From: Hyphococcus luteus | GTDB lineage: Bacteria; Pseudomonadota; Alphaproteobacteria; Caulobacterales; Parvularculaceae | Reading direction: 5' to 3' | Length of the DNA stretch: 64,000 nucleotides | Assembly: GCF_002943565.1 (NCBI RefSeq) | Contig: NZ_PJCH01000015.1 | Span: 620,001-684,000, forward strand | Shown here: positions 35,784 through 44,478 of the stretch, piece by piece | Position numbering within the stretch: the first letter of the stretch is position 1 | Layout of the letters: each line of letters begins with the position of its first letter | Notes under the pieces: generated by a model | The model's database searches: none | What the model saw: only the letters and a program-made list of their open reading frames with translations | Told to the model about the DNA's origin: nothing | Program-made: the position numbers and the translations under genes

Positions 35784-37253
35784 ATGACAATCTCCCAGGC
35801 GCTTTCGAATGCGACCTCCGGCCTCACTGCGACGTCGCGGCGGGCCGGCGTCACGTCGAACAACATCGCCAATGCGCTGACCGAAGGCTACAGCCGCCGC
35901 GAAATCTCGTTAGCCGAACGCGTCGTCAGCGGTCAGGGCGCCGGCGTCACCGTCGCCGGGGTTACGCGCGCGAGCGATCCCGCCATCGCTTATGAACGCC
36001 GGATCGCAGACGCCGACCTCGCTTATAGCGGCGCCAACGCCGACGCCATGACGCGCATATCGAACCTTCTGGGCGGACCGGAAGACGCCTCGTCGCTGTT
36101 CCAGAAATACGCCAGCCTCGAATCCTCCCTGCGCGCGCTTGCCGAAACCCCGGATTCGGCGCCGCTGCAGCAGCAAGTCGTCTCTTCGGCGAACGATCTC
36201 GCCAACGCGTTCAACAAGATTTCTTCGAGCTATCAGAAAATCCGCGCTGACGCCGACAAGGAAATCGGCGAACGCGTCGCGGGCGTCAATGACGCGCTTC
36301 AGAAAATCGAAGACCTCAACAATTCGATCAGCCGCGGCTACGCCTCCGGCGCCGATGTCGCGGCGCTTGAGGACCAGCGCCAGCTGCTGATCAACAAGGT
36401 CAATGAATCGATCCCGGTGCGCGAGCTTCAGCGCGACCACGGCAAGGTCGACCTGATGACGCCGGAAGGCGTTTTCCTGCTCGCCGGCACGGCGCGCACA
36501 GTGGAGTTCACGAGCGTCGCCAATGTCAGCGACGGCATGCAATATAACGGCGGCGCCGGCGCGCTTTCCGGTCTTTCCGTCGAAGGCAAGGACATCACGC
36601 CCGGCGGTCCCGGCGGTCAGAATCTTTCCAGCGGCGCCATCGCCGGTCTTTTCAATGTGCGCGACACCGCCGTGCCGGAGATGTCCGGCGCGCTCGACGC
36701 GCTTGCTTTCGACCTTGTCGGCCGCTTCGCCGACCCGGCCGTCGACGCGACGCTCGCTCCCGGCGATCCCGGGGTCTTCACCGACAACGGCGCGGCGGCC
36801 GATGTGTTGACCATCACCGGCCTTGCCAGTCGCCTTGAACTCAACGCCGCGGTCGATCCCGCACAAGGGGGCGCCGCCTGGCGCATGCGCGACGGCGTCA
36901 ACGCCGCAACGCCGGCGGCCGCAGGCTCCGACATCACCTTGCGCGCCATGATCGACGCGATGACGCAGACGCGCCCGGGCGAAGCCGGGCTGCAATCCTC
37001 CCGCGATCTGAACGCCTCGGAAGGCGCGGCGCATCTCGCTTCTCTCGCCGGCGCCGCGCGCAGCCACGCCGCCGATCAGGAAATCGCCGCCACGGCGCTG
37101 TCGCAAAGCCTTTATGAGGCCGAAAAAATGCAGACCGGCGTCGATACGGACGCCGAACTGCAAAACCTCCTGGTCATCGAACAGGCTTACTCGGCCAATG
37201 CGCGGGTCATTCAAACCGTGGAGCAGATGATCAGCCGGTTGATGGAGCTCTAA
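35784..37253 (+). CDS. flgK: Flagellar hook-associated protein 1 (FlgK)
   Basis: A 489-residue hook-filament junction protein. The N-terminus has ALSNATSGLTATSRRAGVTSNNIAN, and the C-terminus has NLLVIEQAYSANARVIQTVEQMIS, the paired helices shared by axial proteins. It caps the hook and joins FlgL and flagellin. The gene follows flgE by 37 bp and precedes flgL by 3 bp, so it is probably co-transcribed. Length is at the short end for FlgK, as is common in alphaproteobacteria. Confidence 0.92.
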   Translation: MTISQALSNATSGLTATSRRAGVTSNNIANALTEGYSRREISLAERVVSGQGAGVTVAGVTRASDPAIAYERRIADADLAYSGANADAMTRISNLLGGPEDASSLFQKYASLESSLRALAETPDSAPLQQQVVSSANDLANAFNKISSSYQKIRADADKEIGERVAGVNDALQKIEDLNNSISRGYASGADVAALEDQRQLLINKVNESIPVRELQRDHGKVDLMTPEGVFLLAGTARTVEFTSVANVSDGMQYNGGAGALSGLSVEGKDITPGGPGGQNLSSGAIAGLFNVRDTAVPEMSGALDALAFDLVGRFADPAVDATLAPGDPGVFTDNGAAADVLTITGLASRLELNAAVDPAQGGAAWRMRDGVNAATPAAAGSDITLRAMIDAMTQTRPGEAGLQSSRDLNASEGAAHLASLAGAARSHAADQEIAATALSQSLYEAEKMQTGVDTDAELQNLLVIEQAYSANARVIQTVEQMISRLMEL

Positions 37254-37256
37254 CCC

Positions 37257-38258
37257 ATGTCCTCTTACGGTTTTCCCACGCTTCTCCAATACAGCCGGCT
37301 GACCGGCGCGGCCGCGGACCTGAAATCCAAGGCGGCCCAGGCGCGCACGGAAACCGTGACCTGGCGCATCGCCGACATGAAAGGCGAACTCGGCGCCAGG
37401 ATCGGCGACGTTCATCTTCTCGACAAAGCCATCGGCGACGTGCGCGCCCGCCAGGACGCCGCGGCGCGCGTTCTCGGCCGGACGCAAACCATGCAGCTCG
37501 CCCTGACCAATGCAACGGAAGGCCTCGAATCCATCGGCGCCGGCCTTCTCGACGCCATCGGCCAGAACAACGAACCCAGCATCGCCATCAACGCGGAAAA
37601 AGCTGAGCTGCAGCTTGAAGCGGCGATATCCGCCTTCAACAGCCGTTACGAAGGCAGGGGCCTTTTCTCCGGCGACGCCACGAACCAGCCGGCGCTGGCG
37701 GACGCCGAAACGCTGCTCAACGACGTCCGCGCGATCTTTACCGGCGCGGCCGACAACGCCCAGCTCCAGACCGATCTCGACGCCTATTTCAACGCCCCGG
37801 GCGGCGGTTTTGAAACGAACATCTATACCGGCGGCGCGGGCAATGCGGCGCGCACGGAAATCGCCGACGGCGAGCTTGTGGATTACAGCGCCAAGGCCGA
37901 CGAACAACCCGTACGCGACCTGTTGCGCAATCTCGCGGCTGCCGTGGTCGCCAATGAACAGACCGGTTTCGCCGGACGCGAAGAAGCGCTCTCAACCGCC
38001 GCCGGCGGGCTGATCCAGTCGGCGAACGATATTGTCGGCGTTCGCGCGCGCATCGGCGCCGCGGAAGAACGCATCGCCGCCGCCGACGAACGCCTTGAAG
38101 CCGAAGCGACGGCGCTCAGCGCCACGTACAACGAACACACGGCGCGCGATCCGGAAGAAGCCGCCACGCGCCTGAAACAATACGAAGCGCAGCTTGACGC
38201 GGCCTACCTCATGACGTCGCGCATCTCCCTCCTCTCGCTCTCCAATTATTTGAGATAA
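37257..38258 (+). CDS. flgL: Flagellar hook-filament junction protein FlgL
   Basis: A 333-residue protein of the flagellin/FlgL superfamily. N-terminal and C-terminal alpha-helical regions (ARTETVTWRIADMKGELG and LSATYNEHTARDPEEAATRLKQYEAQ) flank a variable middle with RGLFSGDATNQPAL, a FlgL-type segment. Its position directly between flgK and flgI favours FlgL over a flagellin. It forms the ring joining FlgK to the filament. Gaps of three bases on each side indicate tight co-translation. Confidence 0.88.
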   Translation: MSSYGFPTLLQYSRLTGAAADLKSKAAQARTETVTWRIADMKGELGARIGDVHLLDKAIGDVRARQDAAARVLGRTQTMQLALTNATEGLESIGAGLLDAIGQNNEPSIAINAEKAELQLEAAISAFNSRYEGRGLFSGDATNQPALADAETLLNDVRAIFTGAADNAQLQTDLDAYFNAPGGGFETNIYTGGAGNAARTEIADGELVDYSAKADEQPVRDLLRNLAAAVVANEQTGFAGREEALSTAAGGLIQSANDIVGVRARIGAAEERIAAADERLEAEATALSATYNEHTARDPEEAATRLKQYEAQLDAAYLMTSRISLLSLSNYLR

Positions 38259-38261
38259 AAA

Positions 38262-39365
38262 ATGTTTGAGCATCTGAAAATATTCCTCGCCGCCCTTCTC
38301 GCCGGCTTTGTCTTCTGCGCCGACGCGGCCGCGGATGTGCGCCTGAAAGACATCGTCAATATCGAAGGCGTCAGAGGCAACGATCTCGTCGGCTACGGGC
38401 TTGTCGTGGGCCTTGACGGCACGGGCGACGGCGTCCGCAATTCTCCCTATACGGAAGAAGCGCTGTCGAGCCTGCTCGAACGGCTCGGCGTCAACGTCCA
38501 GGGCGAGGATTTCCGTCCGCGCAATGTCGCCGCCGTGGTCGTCACTGCGACCCTGCCGCCTTTCGCGCGCGCCGGCTCGCAGATCGACATCACGGTTTCG
38601 GCCATCGGCGACGCCAGCAATCTTCTTGGCGGCACGCTGATCATGACGCCGCTCCACGCCGGCGACGGCCAGATCTACGCGGTCGCGCAAGGCCCGGTCC
38701 TCGCCAGCGGGTTCTCCGCGGAAGGCGACGGCGCCTCGGTGACCTTCGGCGCGCCGACCACCGGCTCGATTCCGCAAGGCGCGCGCGTCGAACGCGAGAT
38801 CGATTTCAATTTCGAAGAAATGGAGACGCTGCGCCTTGCCTTGCGCTCACCGGATTTCACCACGGCGACGCGCGTCGAAGCCGCGATCAACAACGCCTTC
38901 GGCAAGCCGGTGGCGAAACTGCTCGATCCCGGCACCATCGAAATCGCCATGGTCGACAGCCCGGTGCACATGATCGGGCGCATCGAAAATATTCGCGTAA
39001 GGCCCGAACAGAAGGCCCGCATCGTCATCGACCAGAAATCGGGAACCGTGGTGCTCGGCGCCGACGTCAAGATTTCGACCTTCGCGGTGACGCAAGGCAA
39101 TCTCACCATCACGGTCAAGGAAACGCCCTTCGTCTCCCAGCCCAACCCGTTTTCGCGCAAGGGCGAGACCATCGTCCTGCCGGACACGACGATCGAGGTG
39201 GACACCAATTCCGAACGGCGCATCGCCGAAGTCGACGAAAACGTCTCGCTTTCCGACTTGATCGAGGGCCTCAACGCGCTCGGCGTCGGCCCGCGCGAGC
39301 TCATCGACATCCTGAAATCGGTGAAAGCCGCCGGCGCGCTCCATGCCGAGCTGGTGTTGATGTAA
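38262..39365 (+). CDS. flgI: Flagellar P-ring protein FlgI
   Basis: A 367-residue exported protein. The signal peptide (residues 1-23, ending DAAA) precedes the highly conserved opening DVRLKDIVNIEGVRGN and LVGYGLVVGLDGTGDG. Other family blocks include PPFARAGSQIDITVSAIGDA and QGPVLASGFS. FlgI assembles the P ring around the rod in the periplasm, after Sec export. It ends the flagellar run and converges on recO across hairpins at 39377-39466. flgH and flgA are not in view. Confidence 0.95.
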   Translation: MFEHLKIFLAALLAGFVFCADAAADVRLKDIVNIEGVRGNDLVGYGLVVGLDGTGDGVRNSPYTEEALSSLLERLGVNVQGEDFRPRNVAAVVVTATLPPFARAGSQIDITVSAIGDASNLLGGTLIMTPLHAGDGQIYAVAQGPVLASGFSAEGDGASVTFGAPTTGSIPQGARVEREIDFNFEEMETLRLALRSPDFTTATRVEAAINNAFGKPVAKLLDPGTIEIAMVDSPVHMIGRIENIRVRPEQKARIVIDQKSGTVVLGADVKISTFAVTQGNLTITVKETPFVSQPNPFSRKGETIVLPDTTIEVDTNSERRIAEVDENVSLSDLIEGLNALGVGPRELIDILKSVKAAGALHAELVLM

Positions 39366-39376
39366 ATCTTCTTTTG

Positions 39377-39466
39377 CGCATGGGCCTTACGCCCATGCGA
39401 TCCTCGCTTCGCTGCGGGCGCGCGGTCGCGCTTGCCTCTCTCGCAATGAGAATTGCTCATTGCGAG
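39377..39466. repeat. Two strong hairpins between convergent flgI and recO
   Basis: CGCATGGGC-CTTAC-GCCCATGCG (39377-39399) is a 9-bp stem. CTCGCAATGAG and CTCATTGCGAG (39440-39466) form an 11-bp stem with a 5-base loop. Neither has a T-run, so they are intergenic palindromes that may limit read-through in both directions. Confidence 0.6.
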
Positions 39467-39473
39467 GTCGGTT

Positions 39474-40199
39474 TCACAACCTTCCCTTCAATAATTCGAC
39501 AATCCTCATCCGCGCTTCGGGCAGTTGTTTGTCCGATAAATGCAGAATGCGGGTTTCGATGAAATGCCCTGTGGTGGCGAGCGCGTCGATGGCTTCTTTC
39601 GGGCTCGCTTCACTCGAGGCGCCCCGTAAAAACGCCGGCAGGGGCAAGAGCTTATCCTTATAAGGCTCGCCCGCCTCCGCCGACACGGCGCAGGCCGAGC
39701 GCGGCGAGACATAGACAAGGTTCTCCCGCGCGCCCGTCGCCGCGCAGCGGTCGAGGGTCAGTCCAAAGCCGAGCTCGGCCAGCAATCCCAGCTCCCAACG
39801 CGCCATCAGCGCCGGCCAGACCTCGATGTCGTCGAGATTGGCGAGCAGCACCGCCATCGCCGTGTAAGCGCGGGCGTGCGCCTCGCGTTCGGGCAGGGTC
39901 GCGAGCGCCACGGCGCAGGCGGCGGAGAGCGCGGCGAGCGACAGGCGCTCGCCCATGGCCTCGCCCGCGCGCGCATGGGACATTTCCAGGGAAAAATGGC
40001 CGAGCGAATCTTCGCCGCGGCCTTTCCATTCGAGCGTCACTTCGTTTCCCGCCTGCAAGAGCGGGCGCATGCGCTTGCCCTGCCCGCCATAAACGAGCCC
40101 CGCCCAGCGGCCATGGCTTTGCGTAAAGACGTCCACCACCGCATGGGTCTCCCCATGGGCGCGCGCGTCGAGAACGATGCCGACATCAGTGAAGTTCAT
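39474..40199 (-). CDS. recO: DNA repair protein RecO
   Basis: A 241-residue protein. The N-terminal OB-fold region (MNFTDVGIVLDARAHGETHAVVDVFT) and the helical C-terminal domain with LTLDRCAATGARENLVYVSPRSACAVS, the usual Cys-containing segment, are typical of RecO. RecO loads RecA onto SSB-coated single-stranded DNA in the RecFOR pathway. Position downstream of era is a standard alphaproteobacterial arrangement. A 172-bp palindrome-bearing gap separates it from era. Confidence 0.9.
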   Translation of the reverse strand: MNFTDVGIVLDARAHGETHAVVDVFTQSHGRWAGLVYGGQGKRMRPLLQAGNEVTLEWKGRGEDSLGHFSLEMSHARAGEAMGERLSLAALSAACAVALATLPEREAHARAYTAMAVLLANLDDIEVWPALMARWELGLLAELGFGLTLDRCAATGARENLVYVSPRSACAVSAEAGEPYKDKLLPLPAFLRGASSEASPKEAIDALATTGHFIETRILHLSDKQLPEARMRIVELLKGRL

Positions 40200-40240
40200 T
40201 TCTTGCTCATTATGACGCGCTCACCATCCACAGTCGCCTT

Positions 40241-40349
40241 CCCACGCTTTAAGCGTGGGATCCATTTCCCGTCACGCACAATGCGCGAAATCGAAAGCAT
40301 AACGCATAGAGCTGGAACAGGTAATGGACTCCACGGGCAAGCCGTGGAG
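40241..40349. repeat. Paired palindromes in the recO-era gap
   Basis: CCCACGCTTTAAGCGTGGG (40241-40259) folds on itself. CTCCACGG-GCAAG-CCGTGGAG (40329-40349) is an 8-bp stem. Together they look like the ends of a short dispersed intergenic element about 110 bp long, with no coding content. Confidence 0.5.
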
Positions 40350-40371
40350 AGTCGCAGATGGAAAGCTTCCG

Positions 40372-41307
40372 CTACTCCACGCTATCGAGCCCAATACTCC
40401 TCAGCCGCGCCCCCTCCTCGTCCCAGCCTTCGCGGACTTTGACGTGGAGGAACAGATGCACGGGGATCCCGAGAATGTCGGTCAGTTCCTCGCGCGCGGC
40501 CTGGCCGATGGCTTTGAGGGTCTGGCCGTTCTTACCAAGAACGATGGGCTTCTGGCTGTCGCGCGCCACATAAATCGTCTGGTCGACGCGCACGCCCGAC
40601 TTGGTTTCTTTCCAACTGTCGGTTTCGACGGTGGAGTCATAGGGCAGTTCCTGATGCAGGCGCAGGAACAGCTTTTCGCGCGTCACCTCCGCCGCCATCA
40701 GCCGGTCGGAAATGTCAGAGAGCTGATCTTCCGGATAGAGCCACGGGCCCGCCGGCGCTTTTTCTAGGAGGAACGTTCTCAAATCGCCGAGCCCGTCGCC
40801 ATTCTTTGCGGAAATCATGAAGACGTCCGTGAATATGCCGGCCTCGTTCAGATCTTGCGCCAGCGCCAGCAGTTTCGGGCGGGCGATATCGTCGATCTTG
40901 TTGAGGACCAGCGCCGCCTTGCGGTTCGCGGCCTTCAGCCCCTCGATGATGCGCTCGGCGTCGGCGCGGGACTTGCCCGCCGCGCCTTTCTCGGTCTCGC
41001 CCGCAAGATAACCCGGCGCGTCGATCATCATCAGCGTGATGTCGGACCCCTCAAGCCCTTCCCAGGCGGCGGCGACCATGGCGCGGTCGAGCTTGCGCTT
41101 CGGCGCGAAAATGCCCGGCGTGTCGATAAAGACGAGCTGTGTTGCGCCGTCGGTGAGGATGCCGCGCACGCGCGCGCGCGTCGTCTGCACCTTCTGCGTA
41201 ACGATGGAAATCTTCGCGCCGACAAGCGCATTAACGAGCGTCGACTTGCCCGCGTTCGGCGCGCCGATCACGGCGACAACGGCGCATTTGGTGTTTTCAT
41301 CGGACAT
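40372..41307 (-). CDS. era: GTPase Era
   Basis: A 311-residue GTPase. The G motifs are clear: G1 GAPNAGKST near residue 16, G3 DTPG near 62 and G4 NKID near 140. A C-terminal KH domain (from about 210) contains ETDSWKETKSG and IVLGKNGQTLKAIGQAARE with its RNA-binding loop. Era binds 16S rRNA and helps mature the small ribosomal subunit at the inner membrane. It lies downstream of rnc, as in most proteobacteria, here across a 163-bp gap filled by the repeat at 41332. Confidence 0.96.
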   Translation of the reverse strand: MSDENTKCAVVAVIGAPNAGKSTLVNALVGAKISIVTQKVQTTRARVRGILTDGATQLVFIDTPGIFAPKRKLDRAMVAAAWEGLEGSDITLMMIDAPGYLAGETEKGAAGKSRADAERIIEGLKAANRKAALVLNKIDDIARPKLLALAQDLNEAGIFTDVFMISAKNGDGLGDLRTFLLEKAPAGPWLYPEDQLSDISDRLMAAEVTREKLFLRLHQELPYDSTVETDSWKETKSGVRVDQTIYVARDSQKPIVLGKNGQTLKAIGQAAREELTDILGIPVHLFLHVKVREGWDEEGARLRSIGLDSVE

Positions 41308-41331
41308 ATGCGCCGCCTATGAGCGTTCATT

Positions 41332-41453
41332 CCCTCTCCCCTTTGGGGAGAGGGTTAGGGTGAGGGGGAAAGTCAGCATGCAAATAACAACCATATCTCC
41401 CCCTCACCCGGAATTCGACGACGAATTCCGACCTCTCCCCGCAGGGGAGAGGT
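41332..41453. repeat. Nested inverted-repeat element between rnc and era
   Basis: Several palindromes are nested: CCCTCTCCCC-TTT-GGGGAGAGGG at 41332-41354, GGGTGAGGGGG paired with CCCCCTCACCC, GGAATTCG-ACGA-CGAATTCC, and CCTCTCCCC-GCA-GGGGAGAGG at the right end. This CT/GA-rich design resembles intergenic elements common in alphaproteobacterial genomes. It would be transcribed within the rnc-era transcript and could act as a processing site. Confidence 0.6.
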
Positions 41454-41470
41454 GAAAAGCCGCCCACAAC

Positions 41471-42172
41471 TCACTCATCGTCTTCCGACCATACGCCTTC
41501 GCGCACCAGCAAGGCACGCGCGGCCTCCATCTGCGCTTCGCGTTTCGAGCGGCCCTCGCCATGCGCCGGCTTTAGCCCCTTGACGCGCACCGCGACCTTG
41601 AAGTCCGGCGCATGGGCGGGGCCGGCCGCGTCGACGACATCGTAATCGGGCGTGCCGAGCTTTCTGTTCTGGCTCCATTCCTGCAGCGCGGTCTTCGGGT
41701 CCTTGTGCACTTTCGAGAGGTCTTCGAGATTCGGCGTCCAGAACTGATCGAATATGCCCCGCGCCGCATCGAGCCCGCCATCGATATAGATCGCGCCGAG
41801 CAGCGCCTCCATGACGTCGCCGAGGATCGCCTTTTTCTTGCGCCCGCCGGACTGCGCCTCCCATTCGGACATCATGATGAACCCGTCGAGTCCGAAATGG
41901 AGCGCCGCCTTGGCGCAGGTTTCTTTCCTGACCAGCGCGTTGAGGCGCGGCGCCATCTCCCCCTCTTCATAATGGGGATAGCGCCGCCAGAGTTCCTCCG
42001 CCGTTAAGAGCCCGAGGACGCGGTCGCCGAGAAACTCCAGCCTTTCGAGATCGCGCACCGTGCGCTCGCCGCCCGACAGGCTCGAATGGGTGAGCGCGCG
42101 GGTCAACAAACTCTTGTCCTTGAAGGCGTGGCCGATGCGCTTTTCAAGCTCGGCGAAGTTCGGCTTTGTCAT
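41471..42172 (-). CDS. rnc: Ribonuclease III
   Basis: A 233-residue enzyme. The signature RLEFLGDRVLGL near residue 45 holds catalytic acids, and GDVMEALLGAIYIDGG near 118 holds the second Glu site. The C-terminal double-stranded RNA-binding domain (about 155-228) ends with KREAQMEAARALL. It cuts double-stranded RNA in rRNA and mRNA processing. The ATG at 42172 overlaps the lepB stop (ATGA); a start at 42430 would overlap most of lepB's 3' end. Confidence 0.95.
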   Translation of the reverse strand: MTKPNFAELEKRIGHAFKDKSLLTRALTHSSLSGGERTVRDLERLEFLGDRVLGLLTAEELWRRYPHYEEGEMAPRLNALVRKETCAKAALHFGLDGFIMMSEWEAQSGGRKKKAILGDVMEALLGAIYIDGGLDAARGIFDQFWTPNLEDLSKVHKDPKTALQEWSQNRKLGTPDYDVVDAAGPAHAPDFKVAVRVKGLKPAHGEGRSKREAQMEAARALLVREGVWSEDDE

Positions 42173-42981
42173 TTCACCGGATCGAAAATGCGGCCGTAGC
42201 GGACGGCGAACGGCCATTTCCAGGGCGTCCAGAGTCTGGTTTCCTGTCCGTCCACGGAGAAAAACAGACGTTCGGCGCGACCCACAAGCGCGTCTTGGGG
42301 AACATAGCCGACCTGGCTGATGACGCGGCTGTCCTGGGATTGATCGCGATTGTCGCCCATCATGAAATAATGGCCCGCCGGCACATGATAGGCGGACGTG
42401 TTGTCGAGCGGCCCGTCGTCGCCCGCGCATTCCTGCACGATATAGGAAACGCCGTTGTCGAGGGTTTCGCGATATTCCGGCGCGCCCCAGCCCGGCCCGC
42501 AGACATCGGAAACCTCAGCCGCGACAAGTTCTTTCTTCACCGGCTTGTCGTTGATGTGAAGGCGCCCGCCGAGCACCTGGATTTTGTCGCCGGGAAGGCC
42601 GATGACGCGCTTGATGTAATCCTTGTTGCCGTCTTTGCGATTTTTGAAGACGACGACATCGCCGCGTTTCGGTTTGCCGAAAGCGAGAATGCGCCCGTCG
42701 ACCGGCAGGCGCGTCAGCGGATAGACGAGCGAGGCTTTCGAATAGCCGAAAGTCGGTTTCGAAACGACGAGAAAATCGCCCACGAGAAGCGTCGGCTTCA
42801 TGGAGCCCGACGGGATGTTGAAGGGCTGGAAAATGATAATGCGCAGGACAAGCGCGATAGCGACGGCGAAGAGCACGGTCTTGGCGAGGTCCCAGGCCTC
42901 TTCCGCCGCGGTCATCGGCGTTTCGGCCGGCTTGGCCGAAGTCTTCTCGGCGATGGGGCCGCTCTCTTCGCTTGTCGACAT
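42169..42981 (-). CDS. lepB: Signal peptidase I
   Basis: A 270-residue membrane protease. One transmembrane helix (about 34-52, VLFAVAIALVLRIIIF) is followed by NIPSGSMKPTLL with catalytic Ser60, and by DYIKRVIGLPGD with the general base Lys124. Box E, GDNRDQSQDSR, appears near residue 190. It cleaves signal peptides of exported proteins on the periplasmic face. The ATG at 42981 is chosen behind AAAGGT; upstream residues look non-family. The stop overlaps the rnc start. Confidence 0.95.
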   Translation of the reverse strand: MSTSEESGPIAEKTSAKPAETPMTAAEEAWDLAKTVLFAVAIALVLRIIIFQPFNIPSGSMKPTLLVGDFLVVSKPTFGYSKASLVYPLTRLPVDGRILAFGKPKRGDVVVFKNRKDGNKDYIKRVIGLPGDKIQVLGGRLHINDKPVKKELVAAEVSDVCGPGWGAPEYRETLDNGVSYIVQECAGDDGPLDNTSAYHVPAGHYFMMGDNRDQSQDSRVISQVGYVPQDALVGRAERLFFSVDGQETRLWTPWKWPFAVRYGRIFDPVK

Positions 42982-43022
42982 GACGCTACCTTTTTGCTGC
43001 CCGCCCCAAAAGACCAAAGACC

Positions 43023-43421
43023 TTATTTAGCCTGCGCATAGATAATGACAATGGCCTGAGCCAGGGGAAAATCGTCGGTGATGGTGAGGTGAATGTCCGG
43101 AATATGGCCTTCCGGCGTGATTTCCTTCAATCTTTCCGCCGCCCCGCCGGTGAGATTAAGGGTCGGTTTGCCGCCGGGGAGGTTAACAACGCCCATATCG
43201 CGCCAGAAAACGCCGCGCGACAGCCCGGTCCCCAGCGCCTTGGCGCAGGCCTCTTTCGCGGCGAATCGCTTGGCGTAGGACGCGGCCCGGTTGAGTCGTT
43301 TATCGGATTTCGCCCGCTCGATGTCGGTGAAGACGCGCATGGTGAAGCGCTCGCCGTGGCGTTCGAGCGTCTTTTCCACGCGCCGGATGTCGATGAGATC
43401 GTTGCCGATGCCGATAATCAT
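43023..43421 (-). CDS. acpS: Holo-[acyl-carrier-protein] synthase
   Basis: A 132-residue phosphopantetheinyl transferase. [13 protein letters not shown] near the start contains the Mg-binding Asp, and [15 protein letters not shown] near residue 57 contains the second acidic ligand. It attaches 4'-phosphopantetheine from CoA to acyl carrier protein. The ATG at 43421 has GAAGG upstream. It follows pdxJ on the same strand across an inverted-repeat element and precedes lepB by 41 bp. Confidence 0.93.
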   Translation of the reverse strand: MIIGIGNDLIDIRRVEKTLERHGERFTMRVFTDIERAKSDKRLNRAASYAKRFAAKEACAKALGTGLSRGVFWRDMGVVNLPGGKPTLNLTGGAAERLKEITPEGHIPDIHLTITDDFPLAQAIVIIYAQAK

Positions 43422-43452
43422 GGAGCCTTCACCCAAGCCCGGCGCCCGGTCC

Positions 43453-43559
43453 GCAAACACTTCGTCCTTCGAGACGCAAAAAATCCTTCATCCTGAGGAG
43501 AGCCGAAGGCTCGTCTCGAAGGGCGAAGGGTTTTTTGCTCCTCAGGATGAAGTGTTTGC
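43453..43559. repeat. Nested inverted-repeat element between pdxJ and acpS
   Basis: The outer arms GCAAACACTTC (43453-43463) and GAAGTGTTTGC (43549-43559) are perfect. Inner arms CTTCATCCTGAGGAG (43486-43500) and CTCCTCAGGATGAAG (43538-43552) form a 15-bp match, with GAGACG/CGTCTC between. The same sequence blocks recur at 57041-57167 and in part at 44371-44464, so this is a repeat family. It reaches into the acpS leader, within 35 bp of the ATG. Confidence 0.7.
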
Positions 43560-43575
43560 TCGCAAATAAACATTC

Positions 43576-44337
43576 TTAATAAAGCCCGCCCGTGCGCGCG
43601 TCACTCATCAGGCGCTTCATTTCCTTCACCGCCTCGGCGAGGCCCATGAACACCGCCTCGCCCACGAGGAAATGGCCGATATTGAGCTCGACGATCTCGG
43701 GGATCGCGGCCACCGGCTGCACATTGAGGAAGGTGAGGCCATGGCCGGCGTGCACTTCCAGCCCGAGCTCGTCGGCGAGCTTGGCGCCGGCGCGGATCTT
43801 TTCAAGCTCCGCCTTGTAGAGCGCCGGTTCGGTTTTCAGGGTCGCTTCGTAATAAGCGCCGGTGTGGAGTTCGATGACCGGCGCGCCGGCGGATTTCGCC
43901 GCCTCGATCTGCGCCGGTTCGGGATCGACGAAAAGCGAGACGCGAATGCCCGCATCCGTCAGCTCACGGACGAAGGGCGCGATGAAATTATGCTGGCCCG
44001 CGACGTCGAGCCCGCCTTCGGTGGTGCGCTCATTGCGGTTTTCCGGCACGAGGCAGCAGGCGCGGGGCTGCACCTGCGTGCAAAGCTGCAGCATCTCCGC
44101 CGTCGCCGCCATTTCGAAATTCAGCGGCAGGCCGATTTCCGCCTTGAGCCGGCGCATGTCGTCATCGGTGATATGGCGCCGGTCTTCGCGCAGATGCGCC
44201 GTGATCCCGTCAGCGCCCGCCCCTTCGACGAGCAACGCCGCGCGCACCGGATCGGGATGCGGGCCGCCGCGCGCATTCCGGATCGTCGCCACATGGTCGA
44301 TATTGACCCCGAGGCGGATGGGTTTTTTGTCCGCCAT
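43576..44337 (-). CDS. pdxJ: Pyridoxine 5'-phosphate synthase
   Basis: A 253-residue TIM barrel. [18 protein letters not shown] at the start, [16 protein letters not shown] near residue 38, and LEVHAGHGL near 200 are strongly conserved PdxJ blocks. It joins 1-deoxyxylulose 5-phosphate with 3-amino-2-oxopropyl phosphate to make pyridoxine 5'-phosphate in vitamin B6 synthesis. Location between pyrE and acpS is typical for this class. It is separated from each neighbour by an inverted-repeat element. Confidence 0.95.
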   Translation of the reverse strand: MADKKPIRLGVNIDHVATIRNARGGPHPDPVRAALLVEGAGADGITAHLREDRRHITDDDMRRLKAEIGLPLNFEMAATAEMLQLCTQVQPRACCLVPENRNERTTEGGLDVAGQHNFIAPFVRELTDAGIRVSLFVDPEPAQIEAAKSAGAPVIELHTGAYYEATLKTEPALYKAELEKIRAGAKLADELGLEVHAGHGLTFLNVQPVAAIPEIVELNIGHFLVGEAVFMGLAEAVKEMKRLMSDARTGGLY

Positions 44338-44370
44338 TACACACTCACCTTTAGAAACACGGCGAAACCT

Positions 44371-44464
44371 TCATCCTTCGAGACGCCCTTTCCCTTCGTC
44401 CTTCGAGACGCGCGCATTTCATGCGCGCCCTCAGGGTGAAGGGAAAGGGCGTCTCGAAGGATGA
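44371..44464. repeat. Inverted repeat with 27-bp perfect arms between pyrE and pdxJ
   Basis: The arm at 44371-44397 and the arm at 44438-44464 are perfect reverse complements over 27 bp. They contain TCCTTCGAGACG and its complement. The loop holds a second palindrome around GCGCGCATTTCATGCGCGC. The TTCGAGACG block is shared with the elements at 43453 and 57041. No coding content. Confidence 0.75.
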
Positions 44465-44478
44465 GCTGCGAAGACCGC

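Noticed and set aside
35910-37907. 665-codon open frame on the minus strand
   Set aside because: Opposite flgK and flgL; composition is Arg/Ala/Gly-rich shadow sequence.
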